Shown: positions 1 through 8,930, numbered from the stretch's first letter. The stretch: DNA of 64,000 nucleotides from an uncultured Lachnospiraceae bacterium (GCA_910584585.1 CAJUBP010000018.1:1-64000), one strand, 5' to 3'. Notes: generated by a model from the letters alone, not told the origin. Program-made: numbers and translations.

Positions 1-176
1 TTTAATTTGACGTTTTTGTGCGGAAGATAGGAACTTTAGTTTGCTGGGCTACATTCTGATGGAGGGGGAACTCCTCCTTCGGTTATATCTATATAGATTT
101 ATTAGATTGGACTTTGCAACTATTAACTTAGTAGTCATTCTTGACTACACCATTATTATACTAGGAGGAATTTTAT
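1..176 (+). promoter_or_regulatory. upstream region of DUF932 gene with a small palindrome
   Basis: No gene is seen here. An inverted repeat GTAGTC-N6-GACTAC at 131-148 lies just before the ribosome binding site AGGAGG (163-168) of the next gene and could be an operator. The sequence is AT-rich and GGAG/CTCC complementarity near 61-77 could form a small hairpin. I cannot assign a convincing -35/-10 pair. Confidence 0.35.
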
Positions 177-1112
177 ATGGCAGCAGATGTGGAAACCATG
201 TTTTACACAAGGGAAAAGCCCTGGCACGGGCTGGGCGTCAGAGTGGCGGAGGCTTTAAGCTCCAGGGAGGCCCTGGCGGCGGCCGGGCTGGACTGGAAAG
301 TGGAGCAGAAAGGGATACGCACGGAAGACGGGCTGGAAGCGCCGGGGTTTTGGGCGAACGTAAGGGACTCGGACGGGAAAGTCCTTGGGATTGTCTCAGA
401 CCGCTATAAAGTGGTGCAGAATGAGGAGGCCTTCGCCTTCACGGACAGGCTCCTGGGGGAAGGGGTGCGCTATGAGACCGCCGGCTCCCTCAACGGGGGA
501 AGGAAAGTGTGGGTGCTGGCCAGGATGCCGCGGGAGTACATCATGCTGGGGGACAGGATCAGCCCCTACATGGTGTTCTCCAACTCCCATGACGGGAGCG
601 GCGCCATAAAGGTGGCCATGACCCCCGTGCGGGTGGTCTGCAGCAACACGCTGAACCTCGCCCTGTCCACAGCGGCGAGGAGCTGGTCCGCCATGCACAC
701 TTCCAGGGTGCGGGACCGCATTGGGGAGGCTGAAAGCACGCTGCTTTTGGCGGAACGCTACATGGACACGCTGGGGAGGGAACTTGAGGCGTTAAGCAGG
801 GTGAAGCTCACGGACGCGAAAGCCAGGGAAGCCATCCACGCCCTGCTCCCGCTGGAGGAATCCATGAGCCGGACCCAGAAAAAGAACGTCGAAAGGCAGC
901 GGGAGGACATGGAACTCAGGTATTTTGAAGCCCCGGACCTCCGGGAAGTCCCAAAGAACGGGTACCGGTTCGTCAACGCGGCGTCAGACTTCGCCACCCA
1001 CGGGAAGCCCCTGCGGGATTCCGGGAATTATAAGGAGAACCTGTTCTCCAGGGTCATGGACGGGAGCCTGCTGACAGACCGGGCGCACCGCCTGATGAAA
1101 AAGATTGCGTAG
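177..1112 (+). CDS. DUF932 phage/plasmid-like protein
   Basis: A 311-residue protein of the DUF932 family (the phage/plasmid-like TIGR03299 type). The N-terminus has the usual family opening, with PWHGLG at about residues 16-21, and the middle contains the conserved PVRVVCSNTLNLAL segment at about residues 150-163. The family is carried by plasmids, phages and integrative elements and its biochemical role is not established. The start is set by AGGAGG eight bases upstream of the ATG. The gene is GC-richer than its AT-rich leader, and it is followed by a Rad52-like gene, a pairing expected for a conjugative element or plasmid module. I infer acquisition with a mobile element; no integration boundary is visible. 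Confidence 0.9.
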   Translation: MAADVETMFYTREKPWHGLGVRVAEALSSREALAAAGLDWKVEQKGIRTEDGLEAPGFWANVRDSDGKVLGIVSDRYKVVQNEEAFAFTDRLLGEGVRYETAGSLNGGRKVWVLARMPREYIMLGDRISPYMVFSNSHDGSGAIKVAMTPVRVVCSNTLNLALSTAARSWSAMHTSRVRDRIGEAESTLLLAERYMDTLGRELEALSRVKLTDAKAREAIHALLPLEESMSRTQKKNVERQREDMELRYFEAPDLREVPKNGYRFVNAASDFATHGKPLRDSGNYKENLFSRVMDGSLLTDRAHRLMKKIA

Positions 1113-1270
1113 GGAAGGCCGCCAACCGCGGACGAAGAAAACGGAAAGGCGGCGATGGAAAACAGAAATTTTCACTGCCGCATCCTCAGGGAGAAACTGA
1201 AGGCAGGGCGCGGCAGGGGGAAGAACTATCCACTGTCGCTTTTCGCTGCCATAAAAAGAAAGGAGCGCGT

Positions 1271-2191
1271 ATGGAAAAAGAAACCATCCGCCTGCTGCGG
1301 GCAGAAGAAATCGAATGCAGGGTGGCGGCAATTAATGGGAAAGGGCTGAGCCTGCTGCTGTTCAAAGACGCCAGGGTGGACCAGAGGATTTTAGACGAAA
1401 CCTTCACGCCCTTCGGCTGGCGCAGGAGCCACCAGGAGATTAACGGTAACCTGTACTGCACCGTGGAAGTGTGGGACCGGGAAAAAGGGCAGTGGATTGC
1501 CAAACAGGACGTGGGAACCGCGGGCTACGCGGAAAAGGAGAAGGGGCAGGCCTCCGATTCCTTTAAGCGGGCCTGCTTTAACTGGGGCGTAGGCCGGGAG
1601 CTTTACACCGCCCCGTTTATCTGGATTCCGGCCGGGAAAGCGGAGATCCTGGAGCGGAAAGGGCGGTATGTGACCCCGGACCGTTTCCGGGTGCGTTCCA
1701 TCGCCTGTAACAGCCAGAGGGAAATCCGCGCCCTCTCCATCGTCAACGGGAAAGGGCAGACGGTGTTTGAACTCAAAGGGAAACCGGAGATGCCCCCGGA
1801 GGAGGCCGGAAGAAAGAACGCGTCTGAGAGCGGGGAGGAAGCCAAAGGCGGGAAAGACTCTGGCAGGGAAGGAAGCGTGAAAGAACAGAAAACCGTGGGA
1901 AGCGGCAAAAGAAGAAAAACTGCAGGAAGCACGGAAGAAACCGGGGCGGCAGCAGACTTAAAAACCACAACGGAAATGGAGCCGCCAAAGCCTGCAAAAC
2001 CTGCCGGGAAAGGGAAGAAGATAAGCGCCGCCCAGAAAAAAGCCCTGGAAAAAGAGCTGGAGCGCACCGGGGTCACTTTGGAAACGGTCCTGGAGCGTTA
2101 CCATATCAGCGGAATCGGGCAGATGACCCCGGAGATTTACACAAACGCGTTGAACAGCTTAAAGAAAACGAAACCCAAAGAAGCCGCGTAA
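1271..2191 (+). CDS. Rad52/Rad22-like single-strand annealing protein
   Basis: A 306-residue protein whose first ~150 residues match the Rad52/Rad22 fold used by phage and plasmid recombinases: FTPFGW early, a DVGTAGYAEKEKGQASD stretch, then FKRACFNWGVGRELY, which is the family's signature region. Such proteins anneal complementary single strands during recombination or repair. Residues ~185-250 are a Lys/Glu/Gly-rich low-complexity linker, followed by a short helical C-terminal domain beginning SAAQKKALEKELE. The ATG follows AAAGGAG by a normal spacing. The 158-bp gap before it has only a short overlapping frame that I do not believe. Together with the DUF932 gene it suggests the remains of a mobile element. 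Confidence 0.85.
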   Translation: MEKETIRLLRAEEIECRVAAINGKGLSLLLFKDARVDQRILDETFTPFGWRRSHQEINGNLYCTVEVWDREKGQWIAKQDVGTAGYAEKEKGQASDSFKRACFNWGVGRELYTAPFIWIPAGKAEILERKGRYVTPDRFRVRSIACNSQREIRALSIVNGKGQTVFELKGKPEMPPEEAGRKNASESGEEAKGGKDSGREGSVKEQKTVGSGKRRKTAGSTEETGAAADLKTTTEMEPPKPAKPAGKGKKISAAQKKALEKELERTGVTLETVLERYHISGIGQMTPEIYTNALNSLKKTKPKEAA

Positions 2192-2228
2192 AAGCGGCAT
2201 TTTCTTATTATGGATGGAGGATAACACA

Positions 2229-2874
2229 ATGATGGAATTTGAAGAATTTATAGAAAAGACAGCCAGAGCACTGGAAAAAAGTTTTGAGGGGAAGACAGCC
2301 AGACTGCGGGAAGTCCTGAAAAACAACGGGGTGCGCAGGCGCGGGATTATCCTGTACAGCCCCGGCGAAACAGCCTTCCCCACCGAAAAGCCACCTGAAG
2401 CTCTGGGGGATCAGCCAGGAAGAACTGGAGGAGGAACGCGCCCATATATGCCATAAAAGACGCAAAAACCCGCAGGTGAGAAGCATGCGTGAAATCCTCC
2501 TGGAAGCCGGAGGGCAGCGCCTGCCCGACGGGGAACGCGCCATGGGCGGGTTCCCCGTAAAGATGTATGTGGCAGTGAACGCCGGGAGCGTCAGCGGAGC
2601 CTCCATCCTGCTGTACCCGGAAAGTTTCCGGGAGGCTGCGGATCGGCTCCAGGATGATTTGTACATCCTCCCAAGCTCCGTGTTTGAGGTCCTGGCAATT
2701 CCGGCGGGCCGGGAAAGGCCGGAAGAGCTTGCGGGCATGGTGCGCGAAGTCAACCATTGCGAAGTGGCGGCAGAGGAGCGGCTGTCCGGGAGCGTATACC
2801 TTTATTCCAGGGAAAGCGGGGAAATCAGGATTGCCTGGGAAGGCCGGCAGGGGAAGGAGGCGAACCTGGAATGA
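2229..2874 (+). pseudogene. broken DUF5688 family gene
   Basis: Two frames carry the two ends of one DUF5688-type protein, a Lachnospiraceae family of unknown function usually near 300 residues. Frame A (from the ATG at 2229, after GGAGG) gives MMEFEEFIEK through LYSPGETAFPTEK and then runs into non-family sequence, ending at 2456. The family reading resumes one frame away at about 2392 as HLKLWGISQEELEEE and continues through ILLYPESFREAADRL, YILPSSVFEVLAIP and EVAAEERLSG to 2874. About a third of the expected length is missing at the junction, so this is an internal deletion with frame change rather than a single-base error. It overlaps the next small frame by ATGA. Confidence 0.7.
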
Positions 2875-2954
2875 ACCACTTCATAAAATTTATAATCATC
2901 GGAATACTGACAGTGTTCGCGCAGGCGCTGTCACAGGGGGAAGATGAAAAATAA
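2871..2954 (+). CDS. 27-residue single-span membrane peptide
   Basis: A short frame encoding MNHFIKFIIIGILTVFAQAL and a charged tail ending GEDEK. One hydrophobic helix spans about residues 5-20. GGGAAGGAGG sits 10-14 bases upstream of the ATG, and the start overlaps the stop of the preceding broken gene (ATGA), which suggests translational coupling in the intact ancestor. I do not recognise the family; the good ribosome binding site is the main support. A small membrane toxin or accessory peptide is possible but not shown. Confidence 0.45.
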   Translation: MNHFIKFIIIGILTVFAQALSQGEDEK

Positions 2955-2963
2955 AAATAGGGC

Positions 2964-2994
2964 GTAACTATTCAGCCTTCGGCTTCATAGTTAC
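2964..2994 (+). other. hairpin, GTAACTAT stem
   Basis: GTAACTAT and ATAGTTAC pair around an inner GCC-TTC-GGC stem. There is no T-run after it, so it is a weak terminator candidate or an RNA structure at the end of the preceding unit. Confidence 0.4.
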
Positions 2995-3050
2995 TGAAGC
3001 CGGCCTGTTCCAGTTTGCCTTCGGTAAAGAGACCGAATTCTTCTCAACCA

Positions 3051-3079
3051 TTGCTTTCCAGGACGAAAGCAGATATAAT
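3051..3079 (+). promoter_or_regulatory. sigma-A promoter for Rpn gene
   Basis: TTGCTT and TATAAT are separated by exactly 17 bases and lie about 40 bases upstream of the ATG at 3119. Confidence 0.6.
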
Positions 3080-3118
3080 AAAAGCAGCAACGGAAAAACA
3101 TCCCGGAAAGGAAAAAAC

Positions 3119-4134
3119 ATGGGAACAGATGAAATAGCGTACCAGAACAAAGACATCACCAGCAAAGCGCTGGCGGAGCAGATGAAAGGGAAATCCTTCC
3201 AGGCGTATGGCCTGGACCTGCCGGAAATCAGGCGGGCGCTCCCCACCAATATCCCGACGGTGAAGGCCAATGAGCTTCGGCTGGACAATCTGTTTGAGCT
3301 TGCGGACGGGACAGCGGCCATTGTGGACTACGAGAGCGCATATAAGGAAGAGGATAAGGTAAAATACTTAAATTACCTGACGGGGATCGCGAACCGTTAC
3401 CGGAAAGAGAAAGAATCCTGCCCGAAACTGCGAATGGTGGTAATTTACACCGGGGACATTGAAAGAGAGCAGACGTCCGGGGAATACGACCTTGGGGCGG
3501 TGAAGCTGACGGTGGAGCGCGCCTTCCTTTCCGAACTGGACGGGGAAGTGATTTTCCAGCGCCTGGAAAGGAAGGTGGGGCGGAATGAGCGCCTGGACGA
3601 CCGGGAGCTTATGGAATTTATCATACTCCCCTGTCCTACCGGACAAAGGCGGAGAAGCAAAAGAAAATCCAGGAAACGGTAAAGCTGGCCACCCAAATCC
3701 AGGACCGCGGCCAGCAGTTGTTTGCCCTGGCGGGAATCCTGGCGTTTACAGACAAAGTCATTGACCGCGAGACAGCAAATAAGATAAGGAGGGCGATTGA
3801 GATGACGCAGGTAGCGCAGATATTTGAGGAAGAGAAACAGCAGGCATTGACACAGGTAGCGCAGATATTTGAGGAAGAGAAACAGCAGGCATTGACGCAG
3901 GCAGCGCAGACATTTGAGGAAGAGAAACAGCAGGCATTGATGCAGGCAGCGCAGACATTTGAGGAAGAGAAACAGCAGGCAGAGAAACAGGCAGAAATGT
4001 CGGCATACAGAAAAGTTGTAGTTCAAATGATAAAGAAAGACTATTCCTCAGAGGAAATAGCTTCTCTGGTGTCCAGCTATTCACAGGATGATGTGGAGGC
4101 ATTACGGAAAAAGCTTGTAGCTGAAAAAAGTTAG
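3119..4134 (+). pseudogene. Rpn-family PD-(D/E)XK nuclease/transposase, frameshifted
   Basis: The first frame (3119-3682) has the Rpn/PD-(D/E)XK nuclease core: LDNLFELADGTAAIVDYES, the VDYE-type acidic strand, and LRMVVIYTGDI. It goes off-family after FIILP near 3630. The second frame continues the family at once as SYRTKAEKQKKIQETVKLA and LFALAGILAFTDKVID to 4134. Adding one C to the CCCC run at about 3629-3632 restores one reading frame of roughly 338 residues. The C-terminus carries 15-residue tandem repeats. Either a true single-base loss or a sequencing error in a homopolymer would explain it. Known relatives promote recA-independent recombination. Confidence 0.75.
3805..3984 (+). repeat. 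45-bp tandem repeat, 4 units
   Basis: Four in-frame copies of a 45-bp unit encode TQVAQIFEEEKQQAL with small changes (V to A, I to T). The repeats form a charged helical, probably coiled-coil tail on the Rpn protein. Near-identity of the units points to recent expansion by slippage. Confidence 0.9.
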
Positions 4135-4161
4135 AATGTATTTTATTATGGATTTTAGTTG

Positions 4162-4210
4162 CTGGAAATCACTGAAAAAGAAATTTTCAGTGATTTCCAG
4201 TGGATTTTTT
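4162..4210 (+). terminator. rho-independent terminator
   Basis: A perfect 17-bp stem (4162-4178 with 4184-4200, 5-base loop) is followed by TGGATTTTTT. It ends the Rpn transcript. Confidence 0.9.
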
Positions 4211-4974
4211 ATACTGAATTATTTTAGGATAGGGGTATATTTGGGATATGTTATTCTAAGAGATATATAAGATTTTAAATATTTGGTATCTGGTAATTGA
4301 AACCAGAAAACTTTTGTGATACTTGGTGCAATATGATATAACTTTAACACTTAGAAGGATTTTATGGGTATTGATATTAAAATAATTCAAAAGGAATTGG
4401 AAAGGCAGATTTCTGATTCAAGAAAAGAAATACGTGCAGATAGAATGGATATGTCTTTTGGTGAAATCATGAATATGTATGAGGAAGGAGAGTTGGTAAT
4501 TTCACCTGAATTTCAAAGAGTTTTTCGATGGAAAAAAGATGCGCAAACTAAATTTATTGAATCATTATTATTGGGAATACCCATTCCGCCTATTTTTGTT
4601 GCGGAAACTGGTGGAAATGTATGAGAGTTGGTGGATGGATTGCAGAGGATTTCCACAGTGTTATCTTTTTTGGGGAAGCTGAAAGATGATAAAAAGAATA
4701 ATTTGGTTCTTGAAGCTGCACCAATATTAAGTAAATTAGAGGGACTTACAATAGATAACATTACCTCTTAATTTTAAGCTTTTATTGAAAAGAGCGGTTA
4801 GTCAAAAGTGTGAATTCACAAAAAATTTTTTAGGAATATTGAATAAAAATATAAAAATACAAGGAAAAATAGAAACAAAATCAAATTTAAAATATGAAGT
4901 TTTAGAAACACTTTTAGATATATTTGATATAAATGTAGATATATTCAAAAAATATAAACCTAAATTAAATAAAA

Positions 4975-6799
4975 GTTTCCCAATCCGTCGGACTATAGAA
5001 GTCCGACAGACTGATTTGCATCCTTCCTTGGACGACCGCGTGGCCTTTTAGGCTTGACGGTCTCCGGATCCTTGGGCTTAGGCTTGCGCCCCCGCTTCTT
5101 AGGTTCTGGTTTCGGTTCCGGGATAGAAAGGCCAAGTGTTTCCAGTTCTTCAAACACACATTTGAGTGTGTGCACCCAGTAGCCATCATCCGATCTCGGT
5201 TCCGGCGGTGCATCCGTCCTCCGCCAGGCAGAGGATAGGTCATCCATCAGGTCTCCGTAAGATATTTTTTCCAATAGGCCGCACTGCCTGGCCTTGTGAA
5301 TGATCCTGCATGTGGCAACGGTACTGATATAGTTTACAAACTCGTTCCCCAGGACCGAGAAATCACCCTGTACGTTCGTCCGGTCAAGGCATTCATCGTT
5401 TTTATAGCGGTTAAAGACAAGTTCCAGGAGCCAGCGGTCATCGTAACAGACATATGCAGTTCTAGGCTCAAGGTCCTGGTCCGATTCCAATACGAGCAGG
5501 CCGAACACGGAATGCTTCTGTTCGTATTTTTTTGTGTCAAAGGTCTTGGATGCCTTCGCCCTTGCAAGATAATCGGATTCCTCTATGGATGCCTTCCTGA
5601 CATCCTTGAAGGAATACAAATAGCGCCCGCCCTTGAGCTGCTTCTTTTTGAAGAGGACATGGGCATCAATGCCGGTGAGTACGCCCTCAAAGGACCGCAT
5701 ATCATTTTCAGATATGCGGCTGTCATTCCGCTTGATCGGCGTGAGGAAATGCAGTTCCGGGCGTTCCTTCAGTTCCTCTTTGATCTTGCTGGGAGGGAAG
5801 CCTTTATCTGCAACTATGACGCCTTTTCTGATATCGTTGTCGCGGATGAAAGCCGGGTAGGAGCTTGCGTCAATGCTGTTGCCGGGAAACACTTCCGCAC
5901 AGACCGGTTCCATGAGCTCGATGTCATAGGCATACAGGACGGACACATCGCGGCACCCCTTGACCCGTGCTTTATAGGAAAAATCCGACAGGTCGTTCAC
6001 CCTGCTGGTGTCCTGCTTCAGAGTACCGTCAATGGCTATATGATGGTCTTTTGCCACTTGTGCAAGACGGCGCTGATAGAACATCTTTCTCCTGGAGCCG
6101 TCCTGTCCAATCCGCTGGAGGAGACTGCAGACGGTGTTCTTTGAAAGTGCTGCGCCGGGATAATCCCTGCAGACAAATGTCCGGTTATAGTGTGTTGACA
6201 TCCTCATCGCTGTGATCGACGGCTTTATTACTTTGAGCGTTGCCATGGACATGATGGAGTACGCCTCACCCGCTGGATATACTGCAAGCAGGTCGTGGAA
6301 CAGGTCGGATGTGACCGACTTGACCAATGCTGACGCACCATAGGAAAGCATGTCTGGTGCAATGGGTGTCGTCTTTTCTTCTAACGGCACATAAACATGA
6401 TCGATGATGTGGCCAATCACTTTGCCGTTTCGGGGCTGCGGGTTGCCGCCCTGGACATATTTTGCCCCGGAGCGTTCCCTGACAGCGTACCTTTTGGGAC
6501 CATCCCTGCCGCTGTCATCAACGATGGTATTAACGGGCCTTTTGACTGCCCTGATATCTGCTGGAACTGCCATAAAAATCACTCCTTTATATAGTCCTAT
6601 TATAAAATATTCGGACTATGTTTACAAGGATTTTTGACAGTATTTTACAAGAATCCTGATCCGTTTCCGGGAACCAAACGGGTAAAAAATGCTAAAATCA
6701 GCAGATTCTTGCCAGCCAACCGGCATTATCATGGAGCTGCCAGTAACAATTGCCGGATTATAGGCAGTTTTCTATAGTCCGACAAACTGGGAAACTTTT
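4975..6799 (-). mobile_element. IS4/IS1634-type insertion sequence
   Basis: A complete 1.8-kb element. Its ends are imperfect inverted repeats: GTTTCCCA then four differing bases then GTCGGACTATAGAA at the left, and the complement at the right. AATAAAA occurs at both borders (4968-4974 and 6800-6806) and fits a target duplication, because joining across it restores an open frame with a sensible stop. The AT-rich borders leave the exact end uncertain by a few bases. It contains one transposase gene on the minus strand. Confidence 0.85.
4993..6573 (-). CDS. IS4/IS1634-family DDE transposase
   Basis: A 526-residue transposase that catalyses movement of the surrounding insertion sequence. Candidate catalytic acids are the Asp of AIDGTLKQD, the Asp of VIVADKGF and the Glu of LELVFNRYKNDE, in the order and context of the IS4 DDE fold. 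The start is the ATG reading MAVPADIR, preceded by AAAGGAG at good spacing; an upstream GTG is less likely. The C-terminus is unusual: about 45 residues rich in Lys, Arg and Pro, with KKRGRKPKPK and RPRGRPRK, which resemble AT-hook DNA-binding motifs. The gene appears intact. Confidence 0.9.
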   Translation of the reverse strand: MAVPADIRAVKRPVNTIVDDSGRDGPKRYAVRERSGAKYVQGGNPQPRNGKVIGHIIDHVYVPLEEKTTPIAPDMLSYGASALVKSVTSDLFHDLLAVYPAGEAYSIMSMATLKVIKPSITAMRMSTHYNRTFVCRDYPGAALSKNTVCSLLQRIGQDGSRRKMFYQRRLAQVAKDHHIAIDGTLKQDTSRVNDLSDFSYKARVKGCRDVSVLYAYDIELMEPVCAEVFPGNSIDASSYPAFIRDNDIRKGVIVADKGFPPSKIKEELKERPELHFLTPIKRNDSRISENDMRSFEGVLTGIDAHVLFKKKQLKGGRYLYSFKDVRKASIEESDYLARAKASKTFDTKKYEQKHSVFGLLVLESDQDLEPRTAYVCYDDRWLLELVFNRYKNDECLDRTNVQGDFSVLGNEFVNYISTVATCRIIHKARQCGLLEKISYGDLMDDLSSAWRRTDAPPEPRSDDGYWVHTLKCVFEELETLGLSIPEPKPEPKKRGRKPKPKDPETVKPKRPRGRPRKDANQSVGLL

Positions 6800-6874
6800 A
6801 ATAAAATATCAATCGGAATAAACCAAGAATCGGAATAATAATGATTTGGGTATTATGGCAGGCAATAACAGATT

Positions 6875-7149
6875 GCTCTTGCTTTTGAAGCTCAGTCAAG
6901 CTGGACAGTAAATATCTTAATCAGAATATTATTGTATTTAGCACAGAGTTACCATGAATATTTTGAGCGAACCAGTCAGAGCCTGTATAAGAGCAAAAAG
7001 TAAAAATGCCAAAACTCGAATTATATGTGATATACAAAGGCGACGAAGGCAGAAAACTCGATACAATATCTTTGTCACAAGAGTTTTTTGACGGTGCGGA
7101 TATTGACATTGGGATAAAAGCCAAAGTGCTTTGTTGCATTCTCTTGTGA
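6875..7149 (+). pseudogene. Rpn-family nuclease fragment
   Basis: One frame from 6875 gives ALAFEAQSSWTVNILIRILL followed by LAQSYHEYFER and stops at 7001. The frame one base over gives MPKLELYVIYKGD and SLSQEFFDGADIDIG from 7006 to 7149. Both are the middle of Rpn/PD-(D/E)XK proteins, and restoring one G in AAAAAG(G)TAAAAATG joins them. The catalytic N-terminus and the C-terminus are missing. A C-terminal piece of the same kind of protein is found at 16175-16369. Confidence 0.6.
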
Positions 7150-7223
7150 TTAGAATAGAATAAGTGTATGGCAACATTTTGGCAACAGAAAATCAGTAAG
7201 CCTAAAGATAGTGAGGATAGAGA

Positions 7224-8558
7224 ATGAATGTAGAGAATCTGCAGGCAGCGCTGCCGGACATTCCCCGGGGTTTTACGGCTCTTGCGGAATGGCTGGCCTG
7301 CCTGCTTTGTATATTTGAAATGAAACGAAGATTTTCAGGGTGGAGGCTGGCCGGGGTTTCGGCAGCTTTTCTTGCAGTTCTTGGAACTTTTTTGATTCTG
7401 ACGGAATCCATGCAGGGATTCTGGTGGGTTTTCTGTATGGGAATGGCTGTTGGCCTAATGTATTTCTTTTTATATCTGTGCTGTGAGGTTAACGCAAAGG
7501 ATGCGGGGTACTATTGTGTCCGGGCATTTGCGGTGGCGGAATTTGCAGCGTCGCTGGAATGGCAATTGGACTGCTTTTTTCGTTTTTCTATGGGATGGGA
7601 AGCAGACTGGTTTCGCGTTTTCTGGCTTGTGGCAGTGTACGGTTTGGCATATCTTGCCATATGGCTGATGTTTCGCCGCTATGCCAGGGCTGGACAGGAG
7701 CTTATGGTGGAAAACCGGGAGTTGCTGTCGTATATTATGATTGGCTTTGCCATTTTCTGTATCAGCAATGTGGGATTTATGCCCTGGAGCACGCCCTTCA
7801 GCGGCCGGTATACGGCGGAGATATTTAATGTGAGAACCTTAATCGACTTCGGGGGCGTGGCGATTCTCTATGCCTATCACGCCCAGAGAATGGAACTTCT
7901 GGCCCGGCACGAATTAGAAAGCATGGAAAATATCCTGCACAACCAGTATGCCCAATATAAGCAGTCCCAGGAAGCCATAGATTTGATTAATTACAAATAC
8001 CATGATCTGAAACATTACATCCATGCCCTTCGGGCCCAGGAAAACGCTCAGGAAAGAAACGCTTACCTTGACAGAATGGAACAGGAAATCCAAAATTATG
8101 AGGCTCAGAATAAGACGGGAAACCAGGTGCTGGACACCCTTTTGACTTCCAAGCGCCTGTATTGCCTGAAAAATGACATATCCATGACTTGCGTGGCGGA
8201 TGGAAATTTATTCCACTTTATGGACGTGATGGATATCTGTTCCATTTTTGGCAATGCCCTGGACAACGCCATCGAATGCGAAAAGAAGATTCCAGACAAG
8301 GAAAAACGGCTGATTCACGTCACCGCCTGCTCCCAGAAGAATTTCCTCATTGTGCGGTTTGAAAATTACTGTGAGGACAGTCTGGACTTTCAAGCAAATC
8401 TTCCAAGGACTACGAAAAAAGATGCCAGGTTTCACGGTTACGGACTGAAAAGCCTGCGGTATACAGTGCGCAAATACGGAGGCGAGGTGGACGTGACGAA
8501 TCAGGGAAACTGGTTTTCTTTGAAAATCCTGATTCCCATAAAAAATGAAGGCTGCTGA
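7224..8558 (+). CDS. GHKL-type membrane sensor histidine kinase
   Basis: A 444-residue AgrC-like kinase. Residues ~1-210 form about six membrane spans; residues ~225-275 are a helical dimerisation region with the likely phosphoacceptor His in YHDLKHYIHAL. The ATPase domain follows, with FGNALDNAIECE as the N box and GYGLKSLRYTVRKYGG as the glycine-rich lid. Partners are normally LytTR response regulators, but no such gene lies beside it: upstream is an Rpn fragment and downstream a repeat. It is therefore an orphan here and its signal is unknown. The ATG at 7224 follows GAGGATAGAGA. Confidence 0.9.
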   Translation: MNVENLQAALPDIPRGFTALAEWLACLLCIFEMKRRFSGWRLAGVSAAFLAVLGTFLILTESMQGFWWVFCMGMAVGLMYFFLYLCCEVNAKDAGYYCVRAFAVAEFAASLEWQLDCFFRFSMGWEADWFRVFWLVAVYGLAYLAIWLMFRRYARAGQELMVENRELLSYIMIGFAIFCISNVGFMPWSTPFSGRYTAEIFNVRTLIDFGGVAILYAYHAQRMELLARHELESMENILHNQYAQYKQSQEAIDLINYKYHDLKHYIHALRAQENAQERNAYLDRMEQEIQNYEAQNKTGNQVLDTLLTSKRLYCLKNDISMTCVADGNLFHFMDVMDICSIFGNALDNAIECEKKIPDKEKRLIHVTACSQKNFLIVRFENYCEDSLDFQANLPRTTKKDARFHGYGLKSLRYTVRKYGGEVDVTNQGNWFSLKILIPIKNEGC

Positions 8559-8575
8559 ATTCAAATACGCTTTAC

Positions 8576-8820
8576 CGTTACAACGAACGTTTTAATATAT
8601 GGACACGGAGGTCAAGGCAGGATGGCCCTTTGGCACACAAACTGGGCAAACGTTCCGGCGAACTAACTGCTAACTACGGCTAAGGAAGTCAGGAGAGCCT
8701 TCCTTAGCCGTAGTTAGCAGTGGATTTCGCCTGCACTAAGAACGCCCATGAATCGTTTGCTTAGCCAAAGGGCCATCCTGCCTTTCCTGGGTATCGAAAT
8801 ATTGATTGTTCGCTGTAGTA
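8576..8820 (-). repeat. MITE-like palindromic element, copy A
   Basis: About 245 bp bounded by CGTTACAACGAAC (left) and GTTCGCTGTAGTA (right), with long inner complementarity: GGCAGGATGGCCCTTTGGC pairs with GCCAAAGGGCCATCCTGCC, and an inner stem CTGCTAACTACGGCTAAGGA pairs with its complement around 8674-8722. Its reverse complement matches copies at 9348-9558 and 62691-63095 almost base for base. It codes for nothing. The 429 bases between the kinase and the toxin gene hold only this element, a 37-bp tandem repeat and a promoter. Confidence 0.85.
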
Positions 8821-8894
8821 TTAGAGCGTGTCTTGAAAATCATTCTCGTCACCTACATTAGAGCGTGTCTTAAAAATTATTCTCGCCAGCTATC
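8821..8894 (+). repeat. 37-bp tandem repeat, 2 units
   Basis: Two copies begin TTAGAGCGTGTCTT and continue A-rich to ATTCTCG. The same AGAGCGTGTYT start appears at 19557 and 50555 and as a complement near 62515, so it is a dispersed motif. Confidence 0.7.
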
Positions 8895-8930
8895 TTTTCT
8901 AAAAAATAATGATAGAAGCACACCGAATAA

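Larger units (their letters stand above)
4364..6838 (+). pseudogene. DUF262 protein gene, disrupted three times
   Basis: The first 86 residues match DUF262 (ParB/GmrS-like nuclease fold), with FGEIMNMYEEGELVISPEFQR, FRW, and FIESLLLGIPIPPIF. An in-frame TGA at 4621-4623 stands where the family has the Trp of WELVDGLQR; reading through gives that motif at once. A second break near 4762 changes frame (continuing PLNFKLLLKRA from 4766). The third is an insertion sequence at 4975-6799. Across it, the left part ...KPKLNK joins ISIGINQESE and a double TAA at 6836. The parts are 4364-4974 and 6800-6838. The family is common in type IV restriction and anti-phage systems. Confidence 0.75.

Noticed and set aside
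1155..1349. 64-residue frame before and into the Rad52-like gene
   Set aside because: It overlaps the well-supported Rad52 start, has no clear ribosome binding site, and reads as arginine/lysine-rich shadow sequence.
3805..3984. CRISPR-like array
   Set aside because: The 45-bp units are adjacent without spacers and encode an in-frame helical repeat.
5296..6144. 282-residue plus-strand frame inside the insertion sequence
   Set aside because: It is antisense to the intact transposase and has no family likeness or ribosome binding site.
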